Positions 10,116 through 18,791 of a stretch of 48,413 nucleotides of DNA are shown here, one piece after another. Origin of the DNA: Nostoc sp. GT001 (lineage in GTDB: Bacteria; Cyanobacteriota; Cyanobacteriia; Cyanobacteriales; Nostocaceae); contig NZ_JAUDRJ010000003.1 in NCBI RefSeq assembly GCF_030382115.1, positions 1,525,609-1,574,021 on the forward strand. Direction: 5' to 3'. Each line of letters begins with the position of its first letter. Position 1 is the first letter of the stretch. The notes beneath the pieces were generated by a model. The model worked only from the letters and a program-made list of their open reading frames with translations, made no database searches and was not told the DNA's origin. The translations under genes and the position numbers were made by a program.

Positions 10116-11088
10116 ACTTTCACCCCGTGTTTTTATTGATTGAAATGAAACTCTAAATTATTACGATTGAATCCAAAAAATCAAATTTCTGTTTTACCGA
10201 ATAAACACAAACACTTACACGTAATTATAAAGGTACATTATCCTATCTCAGTAAAATCTACTTGATGAAAAATAGTTTTTACAAAATCTTCATTTTGTCT
10301 CTAATTATATAAAATTAATGTAAAGTCATAATCTGATTTTTTGGATAATTTAGGCGAACCTTATAAAACCCAACTACGTTTGTAACATCAGTCTTCTACT
10401 CTAAACTACAGTTTCGTCGTTAAGGCTGTTGCCCTTTTAAGACTTCATTTAGAAATGTCTATCAAACTGACTCAAGTGTAACCATAAACATTCAATAATG
10501 TAAACTTTTGTTACAAATACCAAATTTTTGATGCATTTTGTTATAAGTTGTGTGTTAAGTTTTGCTAGTCAGTAATTATGCGTAAAAAAATAAATACAAC
10601 AAGACAACTTTATATTCAAAGCTGAATTAGTCCAAATAAATATGCTAGAGTAATCTTTGAGGTGATATCAATCATTCTATACCTCGAAGAAGTAAAAATC
10701 TCCAATATATCTGCGATATCCATAATTAATTCAGCTGATGTATTTAGTAACCTCAAAAACTATAATATTTTTATTTTGCCTAATTGCTTGATTATTAACA
10801 TTAGCGGTTTCATTTAACTACTAATAATATAAAATTGGACAACAAGTACTTTTTTTATTAATTTCTAGAGACTAAAATTGTGATTATGGGCTGCAATCAA
10901 ACCTAGGTATTTCGGTAGTAACGGCACTCAAACCGACCCTGGAGGATATTTTTGATAAAGAACTTAAAGTTACTCCGAAGAAAATTGTTAAGACTAGACT
11001 AAAAAGTCAAATTCTCTTTATAAATAAAAATAGTTGAGATACCTAAATTGCCTTGTATATCTAAGATACTATCAAATTTCACCTACAT
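10116..11088. other. Intergenic region before the polysaccharide locus
   Basis: About 1 kb of very AT-rich DNA separates the divergent methyltransferase and sugar transferase genes, so it should hold both promoters. I see no tRNA, hairpin terminator or intact gene. One stop-free plus-strand frame of about 50 codons ends in a TGA near 11037. It reads somewhat like a protein tail (ALKPTLEDIFDKELKVTPKK) but has no start codon and no family I know. Confidence 0.6.
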
Positions 11089-11120
11089 CAAGTGTTCCTA
11101 ACTACAAGTGTTCCTAACTA
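11089..11120 (+). repeat. Perfect 16-base tandem duplication over the sugar transferase start
   Basis: CAAGTGTTCCTAACTA occurs at 11089-11104 and again, directly adjoining, at 11105-11120. The last A of copy 2 is the first base of the ATG start codon. The duplication also creates the in-frame GTG at 11108. Confidence 0.9.
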
Positions 11121-12562
11121 TGAGTAATCAAAGCATTACAACAAATAAATTCAGTGAAATACCTTTGGATTTACGTGCATCGACATTTGTCACGGTACGT
11201 AAGGGTTCGTGGTGGTTGAGATTAACAACATTATTCTTAGTAGACTGCACTCTTTTATTTCTAGCTTGGGTTTTAGCAGCATATCAATCTAATTATGGAC
11301 ATTTTGATTGGTATATACCGATTCATTATTTACCAATATTAACAGCTATTGGAATTCAAATAGGATCGCTAGCTGTAGAAGGTATTTATCGAGAAGGTCA
11401 AAAACGCTATGACTATTTCAATATTATCAAATCGCTAACTTTTGCTCATGGATTAATCCTTTTAGTTAGTTTTTTGTATAAACCAGTTGTTGATATCACA
11501 CGTCCAAGATTAATATTATTGCCTTGGTTGCTAAGTATATTTTTTATTTGTACTGGTAGATACGCTGTAAATATTACTCTTGAATATCTACGCAAGCAGA
11601 AAAAAATAGTTCGTTCTTCTGTTTTCATTATTTGTGATCCTCAAGATCACGAGCAGATTGCGAGTTTTATAAAAAAAGAAAAGCATTATATCATATCTGG
11701 AACGGCGAATGCTAATTCACTAGACAGATATCAGCGTCAGCAAACATTGTCTCAGCTTAATCAACTAGGAGTGACAGAAGTTTTTATATCTTGGGATGCG
11801 CTAAAAAATAGAATGTTTTTGTGCTGGTTATTTCAAGCATCTGGGATACAAGTACATATTTTACCAATGGAATTAAAACCAATTTATAAAAACGTACAAT
11901 TCAACAAAATAGGTGGAATGCCTTGTCTGAGTTTGGATTGTCCGATAATTACAGGTAAAGATTTTTGGATAAAGCGTAGTTGTGATTTTTGTTTTGCGAC
12001 TTTATTTGTAATGTTATTATTCCCGATTTATATAGCTATAGCTATAGCTATAAAACTTGACTCTCCAGGCACAGTATTCTACAGACAAACACGTATAGGT
12101 TTACATGGTCAACAGTTTAAAGTATGGAAATTCAGGACGATGAGGTCTGATGCGGAAAAATTACAGAAAGAATTAGAAGCTTTAAATGAAACAAAAGATG
12201 GAATTATCTTTAAAATTAAAGATGATCCCCGCATTACCCGCGTTGGAAAATTTCTCCGTCGTTACAGTTTAGACGAATTACCTCAACTTTTTAACGTTAT
12301 CCTTGGAGAAATGAGTATAGTGGGACCTCGACCTTTGCCTACCAGAGATGTTGAAAAGTTTTCTGAACACCATTTTATTCGACATGAAATCTTACCTGGT
12401 ATTACAGGTCTTTGGCAAGTCTCAGGTCGCTCAGATATTTTAGATTTTGAACAAGTGATTCATCTAGATATTAGCTATATCGAAAATTGGTCGCTTGGGT
12501 TAGACTTTGAAATTCTCCTTAAAACAGTTATGGTGGTTTTGAAAAAAGATGGTGCTTACTAA
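11120..12562 (+). CDS. Polyprenyl-phosphate sugar-1-phosphate transferase (priming enzyme, WbaP/WcaJ type)
   Basis: This protein of about 480 residues has the layout of exopolysaccharide polyprenyl glycosylphosphotransferases. The N-terminal half has about four membrane helices and a CoA-binding-like middle part. A further helix near 290-315 leads into the bacterial sugar transferase domain. Visible signatures include DSPGTVFYRQTRIGLHG, FKVWKFRTM, RVGKFLRRYSLDELPQL and GEMSIVGPRPLP. The enzyme transfers a sugar 1-phosphate from a UDP-sugar to undecaprenyl phosphate and starts the repeat unit. I chose the ATG at 11120 over the in-frame GTG at 11108, because that GTG lies in a 16-base duplication. 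No strong ribosome site is visible. It opens the co-directional run of polysaccharide genes up to 21020. A run of (ATAGCT) repeats near 12030 encodes IAIAIAIK. Confidence 0.93.
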   Translation: MSNQSITTNKFSEIPLDLRASTFVTVRKGSWWLRLTTLFLVDCTLLFLAWVLAAYQSNYGHFDWYIPIHYLPILTAIGIQIGSLAVEGIYREGQKRYDYFNIIKSLTFAHGLILLVSFLYKPVVDITRPRLILLPWLLSIFFICTGRYAVNITLEYLRKQKKIVRSSVFIICDPQDHEQIASFIKKEKHYIISGTANANSLDRYQRQQTLSQLNQLGVTEVFISWDALKNRMFLCWLFQASGIQVHILPMELKPIYKNVQFNKIGGMPCLSLDCPIITGKDFWIKRSCDFCFATLFVMLLFPIYIAIAIAIKLDSPGTVFYRQTRIGLHGQQFKVWKFRTMRSDAEKLQKELEALNETKDGIIFKIKDDPRITRVGKFLRRYSLDELPQLFNVILGEMSIVGPRPLPTRDVEKFSEHHFIRHEILPGITGLWQVSGRSDILDFEQVIHLDISYIENWSLGLDFEILLKTVMVVLKKDGAY

Positions 12563-12804
12563 CAGAAAAAATCCTATAGCATGACGTCTATGATTATAGA
12601 ATTTACTTTCCGTATCAATCAATAAATTTATTGCAGTGTTCAGTTTAATTTAAAGCGGATTAAATTTAGATTTTTCTACATTACTGAGTAATTAGTTACT
12701 TGTTTTGTTTGAGGATACTCTCGAAAAATCTATAAGGATATATCCAACAAAAAATTGTGGTGACTCAAAATAAAAGAATTAAGCTGAATTGAGAATTATT
12801 AAGA

Positions 12805-14238
12805 ATGGTAGAAAAGTACAAATTCATAAGTAATTCCTTCTCAATGATACTCAATCGGTTAGCACAAAGTGTTACAGCTTTTGTATTAACCGCTTCTATT
12901 GCTCGTACTCTAGGAGCTGAAGCTTTAGGGCAGTATCTACTAGCATATAGCTATTATTTTATCTTTGTGGGCATTGCTTCACAAGGGCTAAAAACATTGT
13001 TTACTAGAGAACTAGCTCGTGAGCCACAAAAAACACCAGTCTATTTAATCAGTGGTACTTGCCTACAGTTAATATTTAGTTTTTTCAGTTATGCGGCATT
13101 GGTGATTGTAGTATTTTTACTTCCCTATAGTTCCAAAACCTCGACTGTTTGTTACATAATGGGTTTAACAATCATTCCCTTTGCGCTTTCTAATATAACA
13201 GAGGCAATTTTTCAAGCGAAAGAAAAGATGCATCTGATTGCGATCGCTACAGTGCCAGTTTATATTTTACGCCTAATAATCATGATTTGGGCGATGCAAC
13301 TAAAATATGGAATTGAATATTTGGGGGCGATTCTAGTTTTTTCAGAAACACTAATTTTGGTAATTGAATGGATTTTTATCGCTCGATTAGTAAAAATGCA
13401 ATGGGAAATTGATAGGAGTTTTGTCTTTAATACAATCAAAAGTGCACGTACATTTTTTGCTATTGAAGCAATAGCTGTAGTAAGTGGCAGAATTCAAATA
13501 CTAATTCTTTCATTGTTAGGAAATGAGTTTTTAGTAGGTTTATTTGGCGGAATAACACAATTATTACAACCCTTTATGATTATTGCTAACAGTATAGGTT
13601 TAGCAATATTTCCAAGACTTTCAAAGGCAGTAGAGCAAGGACGGGAAAAGCAGAGGCAGATAGCTGAAAATATTATCGAAATCCTACTAATCATCGCATT
13701 GCCCTTATTTCTTGGAATCTTATTATTTGGCAAAGATCTATTAGTTTTTCTCTATAATGCTAGCTTTGCTGAAGCAAATATAGCTCTTATTATAAGCGCT
13801 GCATCACTAGTTTTTTTGCCGTTTACACGCTCACTGACTTATTTACTTGTAGCCAATGGTTTCGAGATAGTGAACCTACGTGAAGTAGTTATTACCACTA
13901 CATTAGGGAGCTTAGGAGGTGTGGTATTAGTTTCGCACTATAAGTTACTAGGTGCAGCTTTAATGGCATTATTAATGACTATTTCTGGTTTTAGCCAGTA
14001 TATTTATTTCACCTATACTCGCCTATTTCCATTAAATTTATGGCGAATTATCCGCCGACCATTAATAATAACTGTTTTAATGCTACCTATATTAATATTA
14101 TTACAAAAGCTTAACTTAGACTTTATATTAACTCTAATTATTGCGACTTGTGCCTATACTTTATTTGTGGCTTATTTAGGTATTCGTGCTTTTGGAGGGT
14201 TTCGTTTTTTATGGTTCAAATTATTAAAATCACAGTAA
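12805..14238 (+). CDS. Wzx-type oligosaccharide flippase
   Basis: The 477-residue protein is almost entirely hydrophobic, with about 12-14 membrane helices, and matches the polysaccharide-biosynthesis flippase (MOP/MATE-like) family. The N-terminus NRLAQSVTAFVLTASIARTLGAEALGQY is characteristic of these proteins. It should move lipid-linked repeat units from the cytoplasmic to the periplasmic face of the inner membrane. The ATG at 12805 begins just before the first helix. It follows the priming transferase by 242 bases and precedes the first glycosyltransferase by 89 bases on the same strand. Confidence 0.92.
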   Translation: MVEKYKFISNSFSMILNRLAQSVTAFVLTASIARTLGAEALGQYLLAYSYYFIFVGIASQGLKTLFTRELAREPQKTPVYLISGTCLQLIFSFFSYAALVIVVFLLPYSSKTSTVCYIMGLTIIPFALSNITEAIFQAKEKMHLIAIATVPVYILRLIIMIWAMQLKYGIEYLGAILVFSETLILVIEWIFIARLVKMQWEIDRSFVFNTIKSARTFFAIEAIAVVSGRIQILILSLLGNEFLVGLFGGITQLLQPFMIIANSIGLAIFPRLSKAVEQGREKQRQIAENIIEILLIIALPLFLGILLFGKDLLVFLYNASFAEANIALIISAASLVFLPFTRSLTYLLVANGFEIVNLREVVITTTLGSLGGVVLVSHYKLLGAALMALLMTISGFSQYIYFTYTRLFPLNLWRIIRRPLIITVLMLPILILLQKLNLDFILTLIIATCAYTLFVAYLGIRAFGGFRFLWFKLLKSQ

Positions 14239-14327
14239 TTCGTTTCCGATAAATTCTTATCATTAACTCATAAAAATTGATGAAATAGATGAAAAAAATA
14301 ATTTAAGGTGAGGGGATAATTTTAATT

Positions 14328-15431
14328 ATGATTAAGGTTGCTTTATTACATTTTGGCTTTGAAGATTACACCATTGAATTAGCAAACAGTCTGGTTAAAT
14401 ATGTTGATTTAACGCTAATTCACCCAGAAAAAGTCTCAAAGGTATGTAGCAATGTTCTTGATTCCAGTATCCGCGTAATTAGCTTTAAAAAACCACGGAT
14501 TCGCGACCCACGCAACCTATTGTCCATGTACGCGATGATGCGTATTATCAAAGACATACAGCCAGATGTCTTGCACGTGCAAGAAACTAACGATCCTTGG
14601 TATGATTGGACTTTGTTACTCAACAAAATGCCGCCATTGGTGACAACTATCCACGATGTATTCCGTCACCCAGGAGATAGCATGGCTGTATTCGGTTCAG
14701 AGTATACCAGACGTATTGCCTTCTATCGTTCCCAACAATTGATTGTCCATACTCATCAACTAAAAAAGATTCTAACTGAACAATTTCGTATACCTCAAGA
14801 GCGAGTCAATGTTTTGCCACATGGGGAACTTGGTAGTTTGTATCAGCGTCGGGGCAAGGAGAATAGTCAGATTCGTGAGCCAAATACATTACTATTTTTT
14901 GGACGCATCTGGCCCTACAAAGGATTGAAATATTTACTTCAGGCTATGCCTTTAATTGCTGAACGGATACCTGAAGTCAAGCTGATTATCGCTGGACGGG
15001 GAGAAAACATCAAACAATATTTCCCTAATGGTTATGATGATAAACGCTACGAAATTATCAATGACTTTATTCCCCTTGAAGAAGTAAGTAATCTATTTCA
15101 ACGCAGTACAGTGACAGTTCTACCATATATAGAAGCCTCTCAAAGTGGTGTAGCAGCTTTATCTTATGGGATGGGAACATTGGTTGTAGCCTCTGAAATA
15201 GGAGGATTAAGTGAGATAATTCAGCATAAAAAAGATGGGTTGTTAGTTCCACCTTGTGATGTTCAATCTTTAGCAGATGCCATTATTTATTTGTTAAGCG
15301 ATCGCGATTTACAAGAACGTATGCAAACTGCGGCATTAGCTCGTTGTCAAGAAGATTTAAATTGGTCAAATATTGCCGCTCAAACAGCTCAAGTTTATTA
15401 TAAAGAACTGAATATGCAAAATAAATATTAG
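14328..15431 (+). CDS. Glycosyltransferase family 4 protein
   Basis: The 367-residue protein has a GT-B layout. The N-terminal half contains the acceptor side (DVLHVQETNDPW, TTIHDVFRHPGD). The C-terminal half has the GT4 donor domain, with FFGRIWPYKGLKYLLQAMP, KLIIAGRGE and a VLPYIEASQSGVAALSYGMG segment with the acidic/serine-rich nucleotide-sugar site. The ATG at 14328 follows an AAGGTGAGGGG ribosome site. Only 10 bases separate it from the polymerase-like gene, so the two are co-transcribed. It should add one sugar of the repeat unit at the cytoplasmic membrane face; donor and linkage are unknown. Confidence 0.92.
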   Translation: MIKVALLHFGFEDYTIELANSLVKYVDLTLIHPEKVSKVCSNVLDSSIRVISFKKPRIRDPRNLLSMYAMMRIIKDIQPDVLHVQETNDPWYDWTLLLNKMPPLVTTIHDVFRHPGDSMAVFGSEYTRRIAFYRSQQLIVHTHQLKKILTEQFRIPQERVNVLPHGELGSLYQRRGKENSQIREPNTLLFFGRIWPYKGLKYLLQAMPLIAERIPEVKLIIAGRGENIKQYFPNGYDDKRYEIINDFIPLEEVSNLFQRSTVTVLPYIEASQSGVAALSYGMGTLVVASEIGGLSEIIQHKKDGLLVPPCDVQSLADAIIYLLSDRDLQERMQTAALARCQEDLNWSNIAAQTAQVYYKELNMQNKY

Positions 15432-15441
15432 TTAAACTATT

Positions 15442-16656
15442 ATGAGGAAAATACTAATTTTTGCTGAACAGGGATTCACAATTGCGAGCTTATTGATGTA
15501 TTCAGGGGCAATCTTTGTTCTTGTACTGTCAGGAGGATCAGGACAGAATGATTTAGTAGAATATGATAGCTCTGTGATACGGATTATTTTTTCTTTAATC
15601 TACGCAGTTACCATAGTACTACTAGTTTTGCGTTGGAAGAAAACTCTTTATTTACTTAGTAAAAGCTTTTTGCTTTGTTCTTTAATTCTATTGGCAGCTG
15701 TTTCTATTGTTTGGTCTTTTGAACCATCAACAACATTAAAAAATAGTTTTGCCCTCATTAATTCCAGTTTATTTGGACTATATTTTGCTTCACGATATAG
15801 CTTAAAACAGCAGTTACATTTACTTGCTTGGAACTTTGCAATTATTATAATACTTAGTTGTTTTTTTGCTATAGCATTGCCTAAGTACGGTATACAAAGC
15901 GATTTGGGTAGCTCAAAGTGGCGTGGGGTATTCACGCACAAAAACGGTCTGGGAGCAAGAATGGTAACGAGTAGTATAACTTTTTTTATCCTTGGTTATC
16001 AAAATAAAAGACGTAATTGGCTTTTTTTGGGTGGGTTTTGTTTGTCAGTACTACTTTTACTCCTTGCGTCTTCAGGTTCATCTCTAATTAATCTATTAAT
16101 TCTCATATTGACATTTTTTGCTTTTCAAATTTGGCGCTGGTCATACCAGGTCATGGTACCAACCTTAATAATCATAGCTACTATCAGCCAAAGTTTATAT
16201 TTTTGGTTGTCTAACGATGCTGATATCCTGTTCAGTGCAATTGGTAAAGATGCGACGCTGACGGGTCGAACAGAGTTGTGGCCATTAGTAATTGATATGA
16301 TTTGGAAACATCCTTGGCTTGGTTATGGTTATGGTGGATTCTGGCAAGGATGGAGTAGCGAATCTGCCTATGTTTGGCTTGCAGCTGGATGGACGCCAAG
16401 CCATCCCCACAATGGCTATCTGGCTCTTTGCCTAGATCTGGGTTTTTTAGGGTTAGGATTATTCTTTTTAGAATTTTGGCGCAGTTATCTGCAAGGATTT
16501 GCTTGGGTGCGTAGTAGTAAAACAGCATTCGATATTTGGCCACTTTTACACATGACATTTGTGATCTTATCTAGCCTCACTGAGTCTAATTTGATGGAAT
16601 CAAATAGTTTGACTTGGATACTCTATGTGGCGGCATCTCTCTCAGTCAGAATGTAA
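15442..16656 (+). CDS. O-antigen ligase / Wzy polymerase-like membrane protein
   Basis: This 404-residue protein has about 10-12 hydrophobic helices. The family mark is a large periplasmic loop late in the sequence with GRTELWPLVIDMIWKHPWLG, GYGYGGFW and SHPHNGYLALCLDLGFLG, typical of O-antigen ligase/Wzy proteins (PF04932-like). In a Wzx/Wzy pathway it would polymerise flipped repeat units in the periplasm. Because ligases and polymerases share this fold, the name rests on context: flippase, priming transferase, autokinase and Wza-like protein are nearby, and no lipid A ligase context is seen. It starts 10 bases after the GT4 stop. Confidence 0.88.
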   Translation: MRKILIFAEQGFTIASLLMYSGAIFVLVLSGGSGQNDLVEYDSSVIRIIFSLIYAVTIVLLVLRWKKTLYLLSKSFLLCSLILLAAVSIVWSFEPSTTLKNSFALINSSLFGLYFASRYSLKQQLHLLAWNFAIIIILSCFFAIALPKYGIQSDLGSSKWRGVFTHKNGLGARMVTSSITFFILGYQNKRRNWLFLGGFCLSVLLLLLASSGSSLINLLILILTFFAFQIWRWSYQVMVPTLIIIATISQSLYFWLSNDADILFSAIGKDATLTGRTELWPLVIDMIWKHPWLGYGYGGFWQGWSSESAYVWLAAGWTPSHPHNGYLALCLDLGFLGLGLFFLEFWRSYLQGFAWVRSSKTAFDIWPLLHMTFVILSSLTESNLMESNSLTWILYVAASLSVRM

Positions 16657-16943
16657 AGATGAAGTAAAAATCAGATGATTAATCAACATAGCTATAACCA
16701 GCTATTAACCGCAAATCTGATAGCCATTATGATGTAGACATACATATTTATTGTCCAACCCAGTTTCGCCAAGGATGACTATAGGTTACATAAATAAGGT
16801 ATATTTTAGACTTGACAAGTGAGTGTTTTACTAAAGTAACGTTTCACGTTTCCCCTGCCTATCACCCATAAATTATGGGTTTTGACCATTTTACCGAGTG
16901 AGTGAATAATTACTTGCGAAACTAATTAAAAATTGAAATTATT

Positions 16944-18140
16944 ATGGCATCACCGAAGAAAGTACTAATTATCGTTGAAAATCTTCCAGTTCCCTTTGAT
17001 AGACGGGTATGGATGGAAGCAACTACTTTGCAAAAAGCTGGGTATGAAGTTAGCGTAATTTCACCTACCGGTAATGGCTTTGATAAAGATTACGAAATTA
17101 TTGAGCAGATTCACATTTACCGTCATCCTCTACCACCGGAAGAAAGCTCTGTCATTGGTTATCTTCGAGAGTACAGTTGGGCGATTAACTGGCAATTCCG
17201 TCTAGCTCAAAGGGTATGGCGAGAGCGTGGTTTTGATATCATACATATTTGTAATCCGCCCGATTTACTTTTCTTGGTAGCAGCATGGTTTAAATTATTT
17301 CATGGTATATCTGTTATCTTCGATCATCATGACCTCAGTCCGGAAATGTATGAAGCTAAGTATCGGCGGCGCGATATTTTTTATCATGGATTACGCTGGG
17401 CTGAACGCTTGACCTATGCCACAGCAGACATGGTAATTTCAACGAACGAGTCACACCGAGAGGTAGCTCTTAAGCGTGGGCATAAGAAACCAGAGAAAGT
17501 ATTTGTAGTTCGTAGTGCGCCGGATCTTTCGCGCTTTCGCCGAATGCCTCCAAACCCCAATTACCGTAGAGGCAAGAACTATTTGATAGGTTACATGGGT
17601 GTCATGGGAGAACCAGAGGGTATTGATTATCTTCTGAGAATGGTATATTACATTGTCCACAAAAAAAATCGCTCTGATATTCACTTTATGCTAATTGGCA
17701 GTGGACCTATGGCAGAAAAGCTCAAGGATTTATCTAAAGAGTTAAAAGTGAATGAGTTTGTAGAATTTACAGGGTTTAAGCAAGGTGAAGAACTTTTAGA
17801 GCGACTTTCCAGCTGCGACGTGTGTGTAGAACCTTCTCCAACATCTGCTTATAACGAAAACTGCACCATGAATAAAATCCTTGAATACATGGCAATGGGA
17901 AAAGCAATTGTCCAGTTTGATTTGCGAGAGGGAAGACGTTCTGCACAAGAAGCATCTCTTTATGCAAAGCCTAACGACGAGGTGGAATTTGCCGAGAAAA
18001 TTTTGGAACTTCTAGATTCTCCTGAACGCAGACAAAAGATCGGATCTGAGGGGCGACGCAGAATGGAGGAGATTCTTGAATGGCAATATCAAGCTCCAAA
18101 ACTGTTAGATGCTTATGATAAAGTTTGGCAAAGTAGGTAG
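16944..18140 (+). CDS. Glycosyltransferase family 4 protein
   Basis: This is a 398-residue GT-B protein. The N-terminal domain holds VENLPVPFDRRVWMEATTL, FDIIHICNPPDLLF and VIFDHHDLSPEMYEAKY. The C-terminal domain has LIGYMGVMGEPEGIDYLL, FMLIGSGPMAEKL and a donor site with CVEPSPTSAYNENCTMNKILEYMAMG. The FDRRVWMEA start and HHDLSPEMY motif are those of GT4 enzymes often annotated as fucosyl- or mannosyltransferase-like in cyanobacterial polysaccharide clusters. The ATG at 16944 is 287 bases after the polymerase stop, so it may have its own promoter. Donor sugar unknown. Confidence 0.92.
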   Translation: MASPKKVLIIVENLPVPFDRRVWMEATTLQKAGYEVSVISPTGNGFDKDYEIIEQIHIYRHPLPPEESSVIGYLREYSWAINWQFRLAQRVWRERGFDIIHICNPPDLLFLVAAWFKLFHGISVIFDHHDLSPEMYEAKYRRRDIFYHGLRWAERLTYATADMVISTNESHREVALKRGHKKPEKVFVVRSAPDLSRFRRMPPNPNYRRGKNYLIGYMGVMGEPEGIDYLLRMVYYIVHKKNRSDIHFMLIGSGPMAEKLKDLSKELKVNEFVEFTGFKQGEELLERLSSCDVCVEPSPTSAYNENCTMNKILEYMAMGKAIVQFDLREGRRSAQEASLYAKPNDEVEFAEKILELLDSPERRQKIGSEGRRRMEEILEWQYQAPKLLDAYDKVWQSR

Positions 18141-18791
18141 TTACTTTAACTTTCAGAATTACCATATTAAGTAAGTTGAGTAATGAGTAGATGTTTATGG
18201 TCAAAAATTACAAACTGACTAAAGATCAAGTTTTTTACTTGACTTTGAAATTTTGCCTTTGGCTAAGATAGTTGATCTGACAATGAATATAGCCGTATAA
18301 TATCCAAGTAAAAAATCAAGTCTTTGATCATCCAGAAATAAATTTGAATGAATATTAATGGTTTATAACTAATGCAAAAAAATCTAATGCAAAAAAAAAT
18401 TAATTGAACGTCCTGTTACTAAAGGGTTGATTTAGGGGACGGCAGTTATAGTTAGGAAGTAGTTAACTGACCTCAAATCCCAAAAAGAACAAGGTTTTTG
18501 CTCAATAAAGGTATACATACCACTGTTAAATATTTGTACTAAATGGGGACTAAATTTTTAACTTAAATAATCTATACTACGATACAGTTCAGTTAAGCAC
18601 TTGTTGCGTCTTTGGCGGTTCGTTAAAAAAATGATTTTGATAAAGAGTTAAGCTTTAAGTGAACCGTATTGGTCTATACTATATTTTATATTGTAAAATT
18701 ATACATAATCAGTATTGTAAATTGCACTGGTTTGTGGCTGTTATAAGTCAATTTTGAGTTTCTTGCTTAAGACCTGTACTTTGGAAGATTT
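18141..18791. other. Long leader before the autokinase gene
   Basis: These 651 bases are AT-rich and without a convincing gene or RNA. A short direct repeat (TAATGCAAAAAAA, twice) lies near 18371-18398. A promoter for the autokinase gene is expected here, but I cannot point to a specific box. Confidence 0.5.
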
